From positions 75,331,209-75,395,208 of the forward strand of contig NC_090022.1 in assembly GCF_037176765.1 (NCBI RefSeq): a DNA stretch of 64,000 nucleotides. Direction: 5' to 3'. The notes below the pieces were generated by a model, which was not told the DNA's origin, did no database searches, and was given only the letters and a program-made list of their open reading frames with translations. A program made the position numbers and the translations under genes. This stretch comes from Anolis sagrei (lineage: Eukaryota > Chordata > Lepidosauria > Squamata > Anolidae). Within the stretch, counting starts at the first letter, position 1. Each line of letters begins with the position of its first letter. Positions 22,325 through 32,269 of this stretch are shown here, one piece after another.

Positions 22325-22972
22325 ATATGCTGGAGGCTGGCAGGGATCCAGCCGGGAAAGGAACGTGCAGCTCTTCACAAAGCTGATGCTCAGACATTAA
22401 GTTTCTTCATTACTTAATACGGATGAGAGTTATGCTTGTTTCTGCCCCTCAGGAAGCTGCACCAACCCCATCCCCCCAAAAATTTCGAGCCTGTGACTTT
22501 ATGTGGGTGATTCCAGATGAAACTGCAAAATTGTACAGCTGCATGTTTAATTCTGTGGGTTTTATACAAGCTGATTCATGCAACCTGTGTTATTTTCTCC
22601 TCCCTCCCCAATGCTTGTGAAGCTACTCTTGCTTTGCAGCGACCAAATCCTTGTGAAACCAAATCTTCATTTCTAGGACCACAATTTTATTACGGTTATT
22701 ATTTTGGATTTAAACAGATTAAGGTGTTGGGGACTGTTCCTAGTGGGCAGCTATTTCAAATATACATTATACATATTCCGCAGATGGCTTTTGTTGCTGG
22801 AAGATATCAAATGGCTTGTTGTGCTGCAGCTGTTTAGTAAAATAAATGTGCAGTATATATGGGGATAGGGTTGGGGGAAAAAACATGTGCCAAGGGAGGG
22901 GTTAACTCAGTTTTCTAAGTATTTTTTATTCTGTAATGCAACTTGGGATGTCTTTTCCATTTGTGTTTCAAC

Positions 22973-22978
22973 AATAAA
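22973..22978 (+). other. BRK1: BRK1 poly(A) signal
   Basis: Canonical AATAAA in 'caacaataaaacatctc', about 650 bp after the BRK1 stop. An earlier AATAAA lies near 22,843, so two cleavage sites are possible. Confidence 0.6.
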
Positions 22979-23474
22979 ACATCTCTGGATAGCATGTAGT
23001 AGTTTGGAGCCTTGCTATAGAGTGTATGTAGCTGTGCAGTTCGAAAATGATGTGAGCACCAAAGAGATGCCATCATTCCCTTACGGTTCACATGCTCATC
23101 ATAGTTCCTGTGTGTTTTGTGAGTGGCTGTTCTGCCACCTGCCAGTAATTATATAAAGCAGGTATATGCTTTTTATATGAGAATTCTTATATTTTATTTT
23201 TATAAGATTAATTAATACATCTCCATAGCATTACCAGTTTATAAGGAGTGGGATTTTCTCTGCTCTAGGTCAGGCCTTATATGATAAATCCCACTACTTA
23301 ATGATTCTTTCAGGTATGCAATTTCTCAATCTGGTAGTTATGAAAAAGGACCTACCAATCACTTAGCTAATTGGCTTGTAAATTATGAATAATAAAGGAT
23401 ATTTTGCTATTATCCACAAAAGAGGGCTGGAGCAGTGTATCCTTACAGATACTGCTCAGCTCCAACTCCTCTTA

Positions 23475-24227
23475 GCCTACCACAGTGTTTCTCAACCTGG
23501 GGGTCGGGACCCCTGGAGGGGTCGCGTGGTGGTGTCAGAGGGGTCGCCAAAGTCCATCAGAAAACACAGTATTTTCTATTGGTCATGGGGGTTCTATATG
23601 GGAAGTTTGCCCAATTCTATCATTGATGTGGTTCAGAATGCGCTTTGATTGTAGATGAAGTACAAATCCCAACAACTATAACTCCCAAATGTCAAAGTCT
23701 ATTTCCCCCAAACTCCAGCACTCTTCACATTGGGGCATATTGAGTATTTGTGCCAAGTTTGGTCCACATCTTTCATTGTTTCAGTCCAAAATGCTCTCTG
23801 GATGTGGGTGAACTACAACTCCAAAACTCGAGGTCAATGCCCACAAAACCCTTCCAGTGTTTTCTGTTGGTCATAGGAGTTCAGTGTGGGAAGTTTGGCC
23901 CAATTCCATCCTTGGTGGAGTTCAGAATGCTCTTTGACTCTAGGTGAACTATAAATCCCAGCAACTAACTCCCAAATTACAAAATCAATCCCCCCTCCCA
24001 ACCCCACCAGTATTCAAATTTGGGCGCATTGGGTATATGTGCCAAATTCAGTCCAGTGAATGAAAAGACATCCTGCATATCAGGTATTTACATGACAATT
24101 CATAATAGTAGCAAAATTAGTTATGAATTAGCAACGAAGATAAAGTTATGGTTGGGGGTCACCACAATATGAGGAACTGTATTAAGGGGTCGCGGCATTA
24201 GGGAGGTTGAGGACCACTGGCCTACCA
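23475..24227. mobile_element. hAT (Charlie-group, SPIN/OposCharlie3-like) transposon, copy 2, with 8-bp TSD
   Basis: The element runs 23,483-24,219. It starts 'cagtgtttctcaacctgggg' and ends 'ggttgaggaccactg', and is flanked on both sides by the 8-bp direct repeat GCCTACCA (23,475-23,482 and 24,220-24,227), the hallmark of hAT insertion. The interior is colinear, in reverse orientation, with the copy at 5,296-6,283 ('ggtgaactataaatcccagc', 'gccaagtttggtccaca'). It has no transposase ORF. The intact duplication shows that both ends are complete. Confidence 0.9.
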
Positions 24228-24576
24228 GCATAACCAGGAGAGAGGGATTTATGTGGAGTCTGCTTGGTCTAGCAGAGGTGAGTAACTTCCACCAGTCCAG
24301 AAGCTGAATTTCCACCTCTAGCACTGACAGTGGACTGCGTGAGATATGGAAATATGAAAAATAAACAAATATTGTTGCTTTTTTATGCAGGAACCTTGGA
24401 GGAGGAACTGATGGGTTGCAAAAGCAAATTTGGTAGCTGTGATCAACCCACTTTTGGTTTGGAATAACTAAAAGCTTTTGAAAGCTTGTTTTAGCTGTGG
24501 TCCTGTCCCCACAAGCCTGGACATAAGTCTCATTCAATTATGCTTCAGTAGAAATATATACGTATCTGTCTGTTTG

Positions 24577-24612
<36 letters not shown>

Positions 24613-24690
24613 CATACACACACACATATACATATATATATATACATACATACACATGTGTATGTATACACACATATATATGTTTTGCTG
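24577..24690. repeat. Compound microsatellite (TCTA)n, (CA)n, (TA)n
   Basis: About eight TCTA units are followed by alternating ACAC, ATAT and TACA runs. It is probably length-polymorphic. Confidence 0.9.
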
Positions 24691-24999
24691 TTATGCTTAA
24701 CAGCTTCTTCAGGTGACAAACACCTTATGAAATAAGGTCAGTTTTGTAATTAAGAAGCTCATCAACCACAAATAAAGCACTACAGGAAAAGATAGCAGAA
24801 GACTCAATTCTTAGATGCATAGACAGCAGTAAATTTCAGTGAACAACAATAGGACTTTGAGTAATTATGCAAAGGAATATGCTGATGGTTAACTTGTACT
24901 TCTAACAAGGCTAGTACAAGAAAAGACACTGTGTTTATCTGCTTCTCTTTATTATTAACACATGTAGCAAGGAGGGGGAGTCCATATGTGGTAAGAGAC

Positions 25000-25950
25000 A
25001 GTGTTCTTATATTATTTCTTCCATTATTTGATGCGAATATAAAATGTGCACTGTGGCGTTTTCTGTTGTGGGGCCATGTGAGGAAGCGTTAATGCCACTG
25101 GATGCCACCACAAATGTAAAGAAGGTATCAATGCCACCAATAAAATGTAACGATGTGGTGTTAATCCCACCAGATGGAATCACCAAAATTATAAGGAAGT
25201 TCCTAGACTGCTATTAAATTAAACCGCCACCAATCTGTTTAGAGACGCTGGTCTTAAAGTCTCTGTTTATCTCTGTTAGCGTTGTGAGGTGACTTTGGTA
25301 GAGTGGAATGCACCAAACGTAAAATCAATGGAGGAGGCAGGTTTAAAATACAAAGAGAACAAGTTTATTGTTAAACAAAGCGTAATTGTTGCAATATTGA
25401 GATGTTGAGTTTGGCATATGCTTGTTGGTTACAATATGGCTTGGTCGAGATACATTCAGGCTTTAGATGTTACAATCTTATAAACTCCTTCTTCAGTGAA
25501 GTACTTTATTATTTCAGTGTTCCTTGTTGTGAATATTCACAAATGTTTGTCCTATACCGGATCAAACCACTGATCTCCAGTCTTACACTACTGGCGATCC
25601 TAAAACCCTCTCTGTTAGATTCTTTTTACTCAAGCAATCTAACGAGGTTTCCCTTCAGCTACCTTGCTGAAGAAATATTCACAATCACTAAAACTAACTG
25701 AATCTATAAAGCTTCCCACCACAGAGCCCTAACCGGCTCTGCTCTTCTTCTCAGGGTCTCTTCCTCCTGACTGGAAATTAACTGACACTTTCAAACCTTT
25801 TTCTCCTTAAGCTCCGCCCACCTCCTCTGCTGCCTTGTCTTGTCACCATGGCAACCTATCCCTCACAGCTAGGCCATGGCAATAAATGTAAAACATAAAT
25901 ACAGTTTAAACACATTATAAATAACACTTTATAATAAACACATCTCTACA
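25000..25950 (-). mobile_element. LTR-retroelement remnant: one LTR plus leader, minus strand (fossil)
   Basis: On the minus strand a 715-bp LTR runs from 25,950 (TGTAGAG) to 25,236 (TAAACA), so it has TG...CA ends. It contains an AATAAA-type signal near 25,360. Three bases beyond the LTR is TGGTGGCGGTTT, a plausible tRNA primer-binding site, followed by untranslated leader. No gag or pol coding was seen, so the copy is a broken remnant. The family (ERV or other LTR class) cannot be decided from this. The left limit at about 25,000 is approximate. Confidence 0.6.
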
Positions 25951-26309
25951 GGCCAAGACCCCATGGGGCTGCATATTGGCAGTACACAAGGTCATGCATT
26001 TGACTCCCACCTCCATTGCTCTGGCCAAGGAAGGACAACTGCTTTGGGCCTATTTCTTTGTAAAAGGCTTTTGAAATTAAGCCCATATCTGGCCTAATGG
26101 GTAAATTTAAGGACAACTGGTATTGGAATATATGACTTCAGGGATGAAAGCAAACTTTCATTTTTTCCCATGCATTTGAAGTCTTGGGATGCAAACCTGT
26201 TTATATTTACCTGGGAGTAAGCTCCACTGGACAGAGTAACACTTATTTCTGAGCAGACATATATAGAATTGCACTGTAAGGCAGCAGGAGATTTTAGCAT
26301 TATTTCCAT

Positions 26310-28030
26310 ACAAGGTAAGAGATTCATGGAAATATATTGGATTCATGTCAAGTAAAGATGTCTTATTCATATCATGGATGCTAAACTTACTCCCATTTGG
26401 AAGCATGAATGGTAACAAATGTTTTCAGTGAGCCTTGCAGTGATACTTAGTATAAGTATCTTGCCACTTGGAATCCCACCCATGAGAGAAAGGTGGGATA
26501 AAAATGCATATATAATAATAAGTATCTGCCTTTTTTAAACCACTGCACCTCATTCATGTGAACGTACACAATAAACCATGTCCCAACTTGCCTCTCTAGA
26601 GATAAAAATAAATATTTCCAAAACAAAAGAAAAAGTAGGCACCCACAAGTAAGGCAATCTATGAGGTTCAGTGTTGAAATCAGGATGTATCTGCCAAGTT
26701 AAAGTTTCTATATGATGTTCTTTCAAACTGGTGGTCACTGGTAAAATTAATTGCAAGGATCTTAGGATAAGGTAAGACAAGTTCTGGGCAGCCTAATAGA
26801 CATAACAGTGAGAGATAACACTGCCCATCTGCATCTTGGGCTTTACTTAATGGATGCCCCAGTAGCTTCACAGTAAATGAGTAGGTGGAATGGCAATCCT
26901 GTTTAATCCAAAACCTGATTATATTATTATAGGAGGAAGAACTGCCAGAGCTGGATGAGAGAGTGAACTTTGATGCATTTCAAGAAAGAGTTAAAGGATA
27001 TTGGAAGGATGAGTGGAAAATGGCATGCAGTGATTTTGATAGATATGCTATGAAACCTGGCCAAGATGTCAAGATTTTCCCTCACTCATCTGTATACCAT
27101 ATTGTAAATTCTGGCAGAAAAGTGGATCCCAGTTTTCTGTTTAAGCAAGCAAAATGTGTGTGTGTGTGTTTGTGTCTTAATGGGGTATGGACCTCACACG
27201 TGTTGTTTTTCTGTCCTGACTTATCCTCTTCCACCCCATGTTCTGCTAAAATGTTAAGAATTGGGCAAAACAAGTAGAATGGAAGTAGAATAACTTTTGC
27301 AAAGGAGCAGAATATGTGTTAACTAAAGCACCCCAATACACTTTTACTTCAAAGTGGGGCTTTTTTTGGAGTTAATTTTATTGGATTGAGCAACTTAACA
27401 TGCTAAATGATGATAAACATTTAATATAAATGTTACAAGGACTGGAGTCTGAATACAATTCAGTTCATCTGTTTCTAGTATTCTTTTGTAATTCCCTTGT
27501 TCAAGGATGATGATCTATAAATCCCTTACTGTATGTCCAGGAAAGTTGAGATGGTATACCTCAAGTTGTATATTCCTAGCTGAGACCATTCAAACATATC
27601 ACCAGCTTACTATAACCAATTTTGGAGAATAACACGGCCCTCTCATAAGTTATAGGAGGCAAGCCTTTATTATTCTGCAGAGAAATCTTTAATAACTTTA
27701 CTTACAGGATACATAACATGAATGGTAATACATGGACAAGACTTCATCCCCACATTTACACTGAGTTTGTGTTGGGTAAAGACATCCAGTTCATGCCATG
27801 GATGCTAAACTGAATCCAATCTGGAGCATGAATATTCAGAGAAAGATAAACTTTAATTTAGTGGTTGTTCTTAATATAGCTATTTTTATTCACTGTTTCT
27901 CGTTCATGTCAATTTAGATAATAAAAACCTCTTCCTTACTTGCCTACTGAAAAGATAAAAACATGTCAAAACAGAAAAAAAACTCACCTACAAGTAATGC
28001 AAATCAATAAGGTTCAATAATTAAACAAAA
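26310..28030. repeat. Diverged local duplication, two arms about 1.37 kb apart
   Basis: The arms at about 26,310-26,700 and 27,705-28,030 are colinear but diverged. Shared landmarks are 'catggatgctaaact', 'ggaagcatgaat' against 'ggagcatgaat', 'ttcatgt', 'acttgcct', 'gataaaaa' and a closing 'aaggttca' or 'aggttca'. The space between holds the exon-like ORF at 26,936. It may be an old tandem duplication or two copies of an unnamed repeat. Confidence 0.5.
26936..27150 (+). CDS. Unrecognised exon-like ORF, possible gene between BRK1 and the NLR gene
   Basis: After a good acceptor ('ttattattatag' then 'gaggaag') an open frame reads EEELPELDERVNFDAFQERV, then KGYWKDEWKMACSDFDRYAM and KPGQDVKIFPHSSVYHIVNS. 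The composition is protein-like (W, Y, D, E, K mixed, no low complexity). I do not recognise the family. The frame runs on into a TG microsatellite and no convincing donor was seen, so the 3' limit is unsure. It could be one exon of a gene whose next exon lies near 28,116-28,336, or a decayed pseudogene. Confidence 0.3.
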
Positions 28031-28115
28031 GACCATATGCCTGTACCAAGTTAAAGGACACCTACACTGTAGAATGAAAGCAGCTTTGAAATAGAACAAT
28101 TTAAAATGGCTGTGG

Positions 28116-28339
28116 ATGGTGAGATCCGAGCTGCGGATAGAGAAACCTGAAGTGCGGATACTGGATCCCAATACGTGGTTACCAGTAACAGTGACAGGCC
28201 GCCCTGTAGGTCTGTGTACCTGGCAAGATGAAGAAGCCCAATATTCCCAAATAAATCTCACCAAGTTGAAGAATAAGCCACTACGGGAGTTTATTAAGGC
28301 AGCTGAAGTGATGCCAGCCCGTGATTATCCTCCAAAGTA
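28116..28339 (+). CDS. Unrecognised exon-like ORF, 74 aa
   Basis: The frame includes RIEKPEVRILDPNTWLPVTV, then GLCTWQDEEAQYSQINLTKL and PLREFIKAAEVMPARDYPPK. The last codons overlap a possible donor (GTAAGC after 28,335), so the ORF either stops at TAA or splices. Composition looks like a real exon, but I know of no family match. It may belong with the ORF at 26,936. No promoter was identified for either. Confidence 0.3.
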
Positions 28340-28384
28340 AGCTGAGATGCCATAACAGTGAAACAAATAAACATTTTTGTACAG

Positions 28385-28580
28385 TACCGTTCTTTGAAAT
28401 TCCCGTTTCCGCCCCAACTGGTGCTGGCTCCACTGTGATTGGCTGAGTCCTGTTGACGTTATGACCAGCTGGTTGGGGATTCCCTGAGAGGCGAGACTGT
28501 GGCCCCTCCCAGCCAATAGTAGAGCGTTCCCTGCTCCCAATGCAGATTTATGCTCCCCATAGGGTGAAGAGTGGCAGGAT
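28385..28580. promoter_or_regulatory. Promoter-like segment with CCAAT boxes and a CRE-like site
   Basis: It contains 'tgattggctgag' (an inverted CCAAT box), TGACGTTA, and 'cccctcccagccaatag' (GC-rich box plus CCAAT) within about 90 bp. These motifs could serve transcription in either direction. No gene was confidently matched to it, and it could equally be promoter sequence from an unrecognised mobile element. Confidence 0.3.
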
Positions 28581-29520
28581 GGAAACTTTAGACAAAGAAA
28601 ACATAGTTTTGTGTTTGGATTACATTGTCCCAACTCCAGGACGAAGAAAGCAGGGGCAACAGGTCCTATGAGTTCTATTATGATGGTTGTTTTTTTGGAG
28701 CCCCAACTAAGTGAGTCTGGTGACTGCACCAGTGTCCATTGTATTACAAAGCAGCATATTGTCCATGATGATAGGATTATAAATTGGATCCTGAGAAAAG
28801 GGGAAATGGCTAAGTGGAAAGCAGAGCAAGTAATCCCAACATCAGGGAAGAAAATGCCAGGTGATAAATGTATTTTCATATGTCCATGTGGCTGCACAAA
28901 GAACAGGTGGTCCAATTCTGAAGCCTGTTGGTTGCTCAGCCAGTGGTATGGGCCACAGATGATGGGTGATTTGAGTCCTTTGTAAGTAGAGGATGACCAG
29001 GAAAACTGCTGGAAGGGACTCCCAGTTCGAGAGGTGCTGACAAAAAGTCATTAAGATTGTGCTGAGTGGCTTCATTCTCCAAAGTTTTATATCAAGACAT
29101 AAAATATGAAATATTAAAAACATACACAAGGGGCCCACAGATACCAAGGGAACCTGAGGACTCCAGAGGCCCAGTATCCATGGGGGCGGGGGGGGGGCAT
29201 GTATACAAGGGATCCATAGATACTGAGTGGGACCCAATTACTCTGGGGACCCATGGGGGTGGGAGGTTGGTGAATGGAGCTCGGGGAGATGAGAAGGTTG
29301 ATGTGGGTGAAAGGAAGAGAATCACCCCCAATCCCAGGGCCATGTGGCCCAGGCGGGCCCTGGCCAGCTGAGGAAGGTGGAAGTGAGAGGAAAGGACACA
29401 AAGAGGCAAAAAGAGATACAAGGAAGCAAAAGTTAAGGATAACCAACCATGTTTATTTAGAAACCATGTAACTACTGAAAGGGGAGGATTGCTGCAGGAA
29501 ATTTATCAAAAGTATCCCAG
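28580..29520. other. Non-coding, no recognised content
   Basis: Open frames on both strands (for example 28,611-28,985 +) show no family resemblance. From 29,130 the + strand is G- and purine-rich with repeated 'gacccat' and 'ggggg' runs. I see no gene. Confidence 0.5.
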
Positions 29521-29539
29521 GTGGTGGTAGCCGCTGCAG

Positions 29540-29905
29540 GGCTTGACACCACTTTAACAGCCATGACTCAATGCTATGGAGCCCTGGGAGGTGTGGTTTA
29601 GCGAGGCACCAGCACTCTTTGGCAGTGAAGGCTAAAGGTCTTGTGAAACTACAACTCCCATGACTCTACAGTATGGCAATTAAAGAGGTGCCAAATTGCA
29701 ATAATAATACAGTGTAGATCAGGTTTGGGCAAACTTGAACCCTTCAGGGGTTTTGGACTCCAACTCCTACCATTCCTAACAGCCTCAGGCCCCTTCGCTT
29801 AAGCGGCTGAGGGGGAAAAGGAAGGGGCCTGAGGCTGTTAGGAATGGTGGGAGTTGGAGTCCAAAACAACCAGACAGCCCAAGTTTGCCCAAGCCTGGTG
29901 TAGCT
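29540..29905. repeat. Two adjacent fold-back MITEs
   Basis: 29,540-29,712 belongs to the 'gtgcatctacac' family ('gacaccactttaacagccat', 'ctacaactcccatgactcta', 'cagtgtagatc'). 29,725-29,905 is a palindromic copy of the 'ccaaaacacctggagggc' family, with 'cctaacagcctcaggcccct' mirrored by 'aggggcctgaggctgttagg'. Confidence 0.7.
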
Positions 29906-30360
29906 GCACCCAAGGTCTGGAGGCGCCTTCCATACGCCCAGTCCAAAGAGCATCCCCTTCAGCCCCTCCCTCTCGTCTCCTGGGTCTACTTTCGCTTTCC
30001 CATTCGCCCCAGGCAGGGCTTGTCTTTCTCCTTGGCGGAACCCTGTGAGGTAATTCTCCTTATTCCTCCCTTTTTCCCTGGGACCCCCAGCACCCCTCCC
30101 TCTCCAAGGCGATGGCTTGGCACCCCCAGCACCCGAGCCCCCCGCTGAGGGTTTTCTTTTCGAGGGAGAGAGGGAACTAGCGGTGCCTCCTACAGCCTGA
30201 CCTTTCTGGTGGGGTGGGGGTGGCTTCCCAGGTACAAAGGTGCCGAGGGGTAGGCTTCCTTGGGTCAGAAACAAGGATACAGGCTGGACATCTTTTATCT
30301 GGAATTCCAAAATGGTCCCCATGGGAGGCTGACAGCGTGGCACCCATGCATTTTCATCGT
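29905..30360. other. GC-rich non-coding stretch
   Basis: It is rich in C and G with scattered CpG and pyrimidine runs ('ccctccctctcgtctcctgg'). A minus-strand open frame spans it (30,343-29,744), but its end lies inside a MITE and its start has no support. It could be a decayed CpG island; no adjoining first exon was recognised. Confidence 0.35.
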
Positions 30361-30362
30361 TC

Positions 30363-30540
30363 AGTTGGGTGCATCTACACAGTCAAATTAATGCAGTTTG
30401 ATACCAGTTCAATCACAATGCCAAAATGCTGTGGAATCCTGGGAGTTGTAGTTTTACAAGGTCTTTAGCCTTCTCTGCCAGTGACGTCTGGTGCCTCACC
30501 ACACTACAAATCCCAGGATTCCATAGCATTGTGCCAATGA
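30363..30540. repeat. Fold-back MITE ('gtgcatctacac' family)
   Basis: 'gggtgcatctacacagtcaa' then 'ttaatgcagtttgatacca', with 'gaatcctgggagttgtagtt' mirrored by 'actacaaatcccaggattcc'. Confidence 0.75.
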
Positions 30541-30554
30541 CAAATAACCACTGA

Positions 30555-31218
30555 TTAATGCATTGTTGACAGCTTTTATGGCTGGAATCACTGAGTTTTT
30601 GTGAGTTTACTGGGCTGTCTGGCCATGTTCCAGAAGCATTATCTCCTGACATTTTGCCCATATCTATGGCAGGCATCCTCAGAGGTTGAGGGGTCTGTTG
30701 GAAGCTGCAAGGTCATTCAATGCTTTGTTGTTGTTGTTGTTGTTGTTGTGTCCGGAGCGACTTGAGAAACTGCAAGTCGCTTCTGGTGTGAGAAAATTGG
30801 CCGTCTGCAAGGATGTTGCCCATGGGACGCCCGGATGTTTTGATGTTTTTACCATCCTTATGGGAGGCCTCTCTCATGTCCCTGCATGAGGAGCTGGAGC
30901 TGATAGAGGGAGCTCATCTGCGCTCTCCCCAGATTCGAACCTGTGACCTTCAGTCCTGCTGGCACAAGGGTTTAACCCAATGCGCCACCAGGGGCTCCTA
31001 ATTGAATGCTAATGAAGCTGGCCAATTGCAACATTCACTCTTGCCTCAAGCAGACAGGAGTTCTTTCTCCCACCCTGGACGTTCCCCCACTTGTCTAGTT
31101 TCCAACAGACCTCCCAATCTCTGAGAATGTCTGCCATAGATGTGGGTGAAACTTCAGGAGAGAATGCTTCTGGAGCATGGCCATACAGCCTGGAAAACTC
31201 ACAGCACCCCAACCACTG
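30555..31218. mobile_element. Fold-back repeat ('ggcatcctcagagg' family), copy 2, split by a SINE
   Basis: The left part, 30,555-30,724, has 'cttttatggctggaatcact', 'tggccatgttccagaagcat' and 'gcaggcatcctcagagg'. The right part, 31,000-31,218, mirrors the arm with 'gagagaatgcttctggagca' and 'tggccatacagcctggaaaa'. A Sauria-type SINE lies between them, flanked by a 10-bp near-perfect duplication (attcaatgct and attgaatgct). Confidence 0.75.
30725..31000 (-). mobile_element. Sauria-type tRNA-derived SINE, copy 2, with target duplication
   Basis: The minus strand starts GGAGCCCCTGGTGGCGCATT and has the B box GGTTCGAATCT. It ends with 'cgacttgcagtttctcaagt' plus an (ACA)n tail at 30,726-30,750. 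The duplication noted in the host repeat marks its edges. It shares the body of the copies at 19,075 and 33,711. Confidence 0.88.
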
Positions 31219-31259
31219 ATTAAATTTTGCCAAGAAAACCCCATGATATGTTTGTCTTA

Positions 31260-31564
31260 GGGCCCTTCCAAACAGGCTCTATATCCCAGGATCTGACCCC
31301 AGGTTTTCTGTATATCCCAAATTATCTGACAGTGGGGACTCATATAATCTGGACCCTTCCTTACAGCCCTATATCTCAGAATATCAAGGCAGAAAATCCC
31401 ATAATATCTGCTTTGAAAATGGTTATCTGAGTCTTCACTGACATATATTCCAGTTCAAAGATGATAATGTGGGATTTTATTCGGTGGTGTGGAAGGGATC
31501 CCAGTCTAAAGCAGAAAACCTGCGATCAGATTTTGGGATATAGGGACTGTCTGGAAGGTCCTTA
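31260..31564. mobile_element. Nested palindromic MITEs
   Basis: The outer element has ends 'agggcccttccaaacaggct' and 'actgtctggaaggtcctta' and inner arms 'ctatatcccaggatctgacc' and 'gatcagattttgggatatag'. It is interrupted at 31,351-31,502 by a 'gggcccttccac'-type element ('tatctcagaatatcaaggca', 'gtggtgtggaagggatcc'). The outer and inner copies are related but distinct subfamilies. Confidence 0.75.
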
Positions 31565-31566
31565 GG

Positions 31567-32269
31567 GTCACCGTAAGTCATAAATAACTTGAAGGTACAC
31601 GGCAATAACAATAGCTTACAGAAAGGAGGAACAGACATTCTAAATAGCAATTTGTTGTCCTTAATATTAACTAATCTGTTTATAACCATATAAAAATGTC
31701 TGCAACAGCACTGGGAGCATGAACAACTAAAAAATAATATGGTAATTTATTAAAAGGTTGAAAAAATAAAATGCTCTCAAGTTTAAAGCCAAAGGACAAG
31801 AATGGGGTTTGAAATGGATATGTTCAGTAACTTTCCTAGCTTCCCATGCTGCATCCTGACTTGATACTTCCACAGAATGCACCTTCTTCAGCAATTGCTC
31901 CTAGGCATTCCTTGTTTTTGCAGTCTGATCATGGTGACCTTGTTAGGCAGTATGAAATATGAAACTGAAATATCAGCCCCATCACATTTCCTGCTGGAGC
32001 TGGAATGAGCAGGAAGGCAAACACAACAAACAATAACTTTGGTCAAAGTATTACCAAAACCCAGCACTACTTTCAGTTTTGCTCACTGCAGGGTTCAAGA
32101 TAAAGTTTGTTCCAAGCTTCAGTAGTTTGTAGAACTTCAGAGTTATGCAAACAAAGGCAAAGTGCACATATATGTGTACCTAATTCAACTCTTGGATTCT
32201 CTTGACTACAGTGTACTATTCTCAGGCTTTGCTCCTTCTTCTCACTGACTGCAGAAGTATTCATTCAGC
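31567..32269. other. No recognised content
   Basis: Ordinary A+T-rich DNA. I see no gene, no repeat family I know and no splice-supported exon. Confidence 0.5.

Larger units (their letters stand above)
22980..26935. other. Intergenic region downstream of BRK1
   Basis: No gene was recognised. It contains a hAT element with a clean target duplication (23,483-24,219), a TCTA/CA/TA microsatellite (24,577-24,690) and an LTR-retroelement remnant (about 25,000-25,950). One arm of a diverged local duplication lies at about 26,310-26,700. VHL, the next gene in human, is not present. Confidence 0.65.

Noticed and set aside
28325-28985. Overlapping open frames of 196 (-) and 124 (+) codons
   Set aside because: No recognisable domain on either strand, and neither is supported by splice sites; they may be chance frames or unrecognised repeat.
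29744-30343. 199-codon minus-strand open frame
   Set aside because: Its end lies in a palindromic MITE shared with 18,725-18,905 and the rest is low-complexity GC-rich sequence with no family resemblance.
30749-30999. tRNA gene candidates from A and B boxes at the SINE heads (also 19,075-19,325 and 33,711-33,958)
   Set aside because: The boxes belong to SINE heads; the cloverleaf does not close and the SINE body follows directly.
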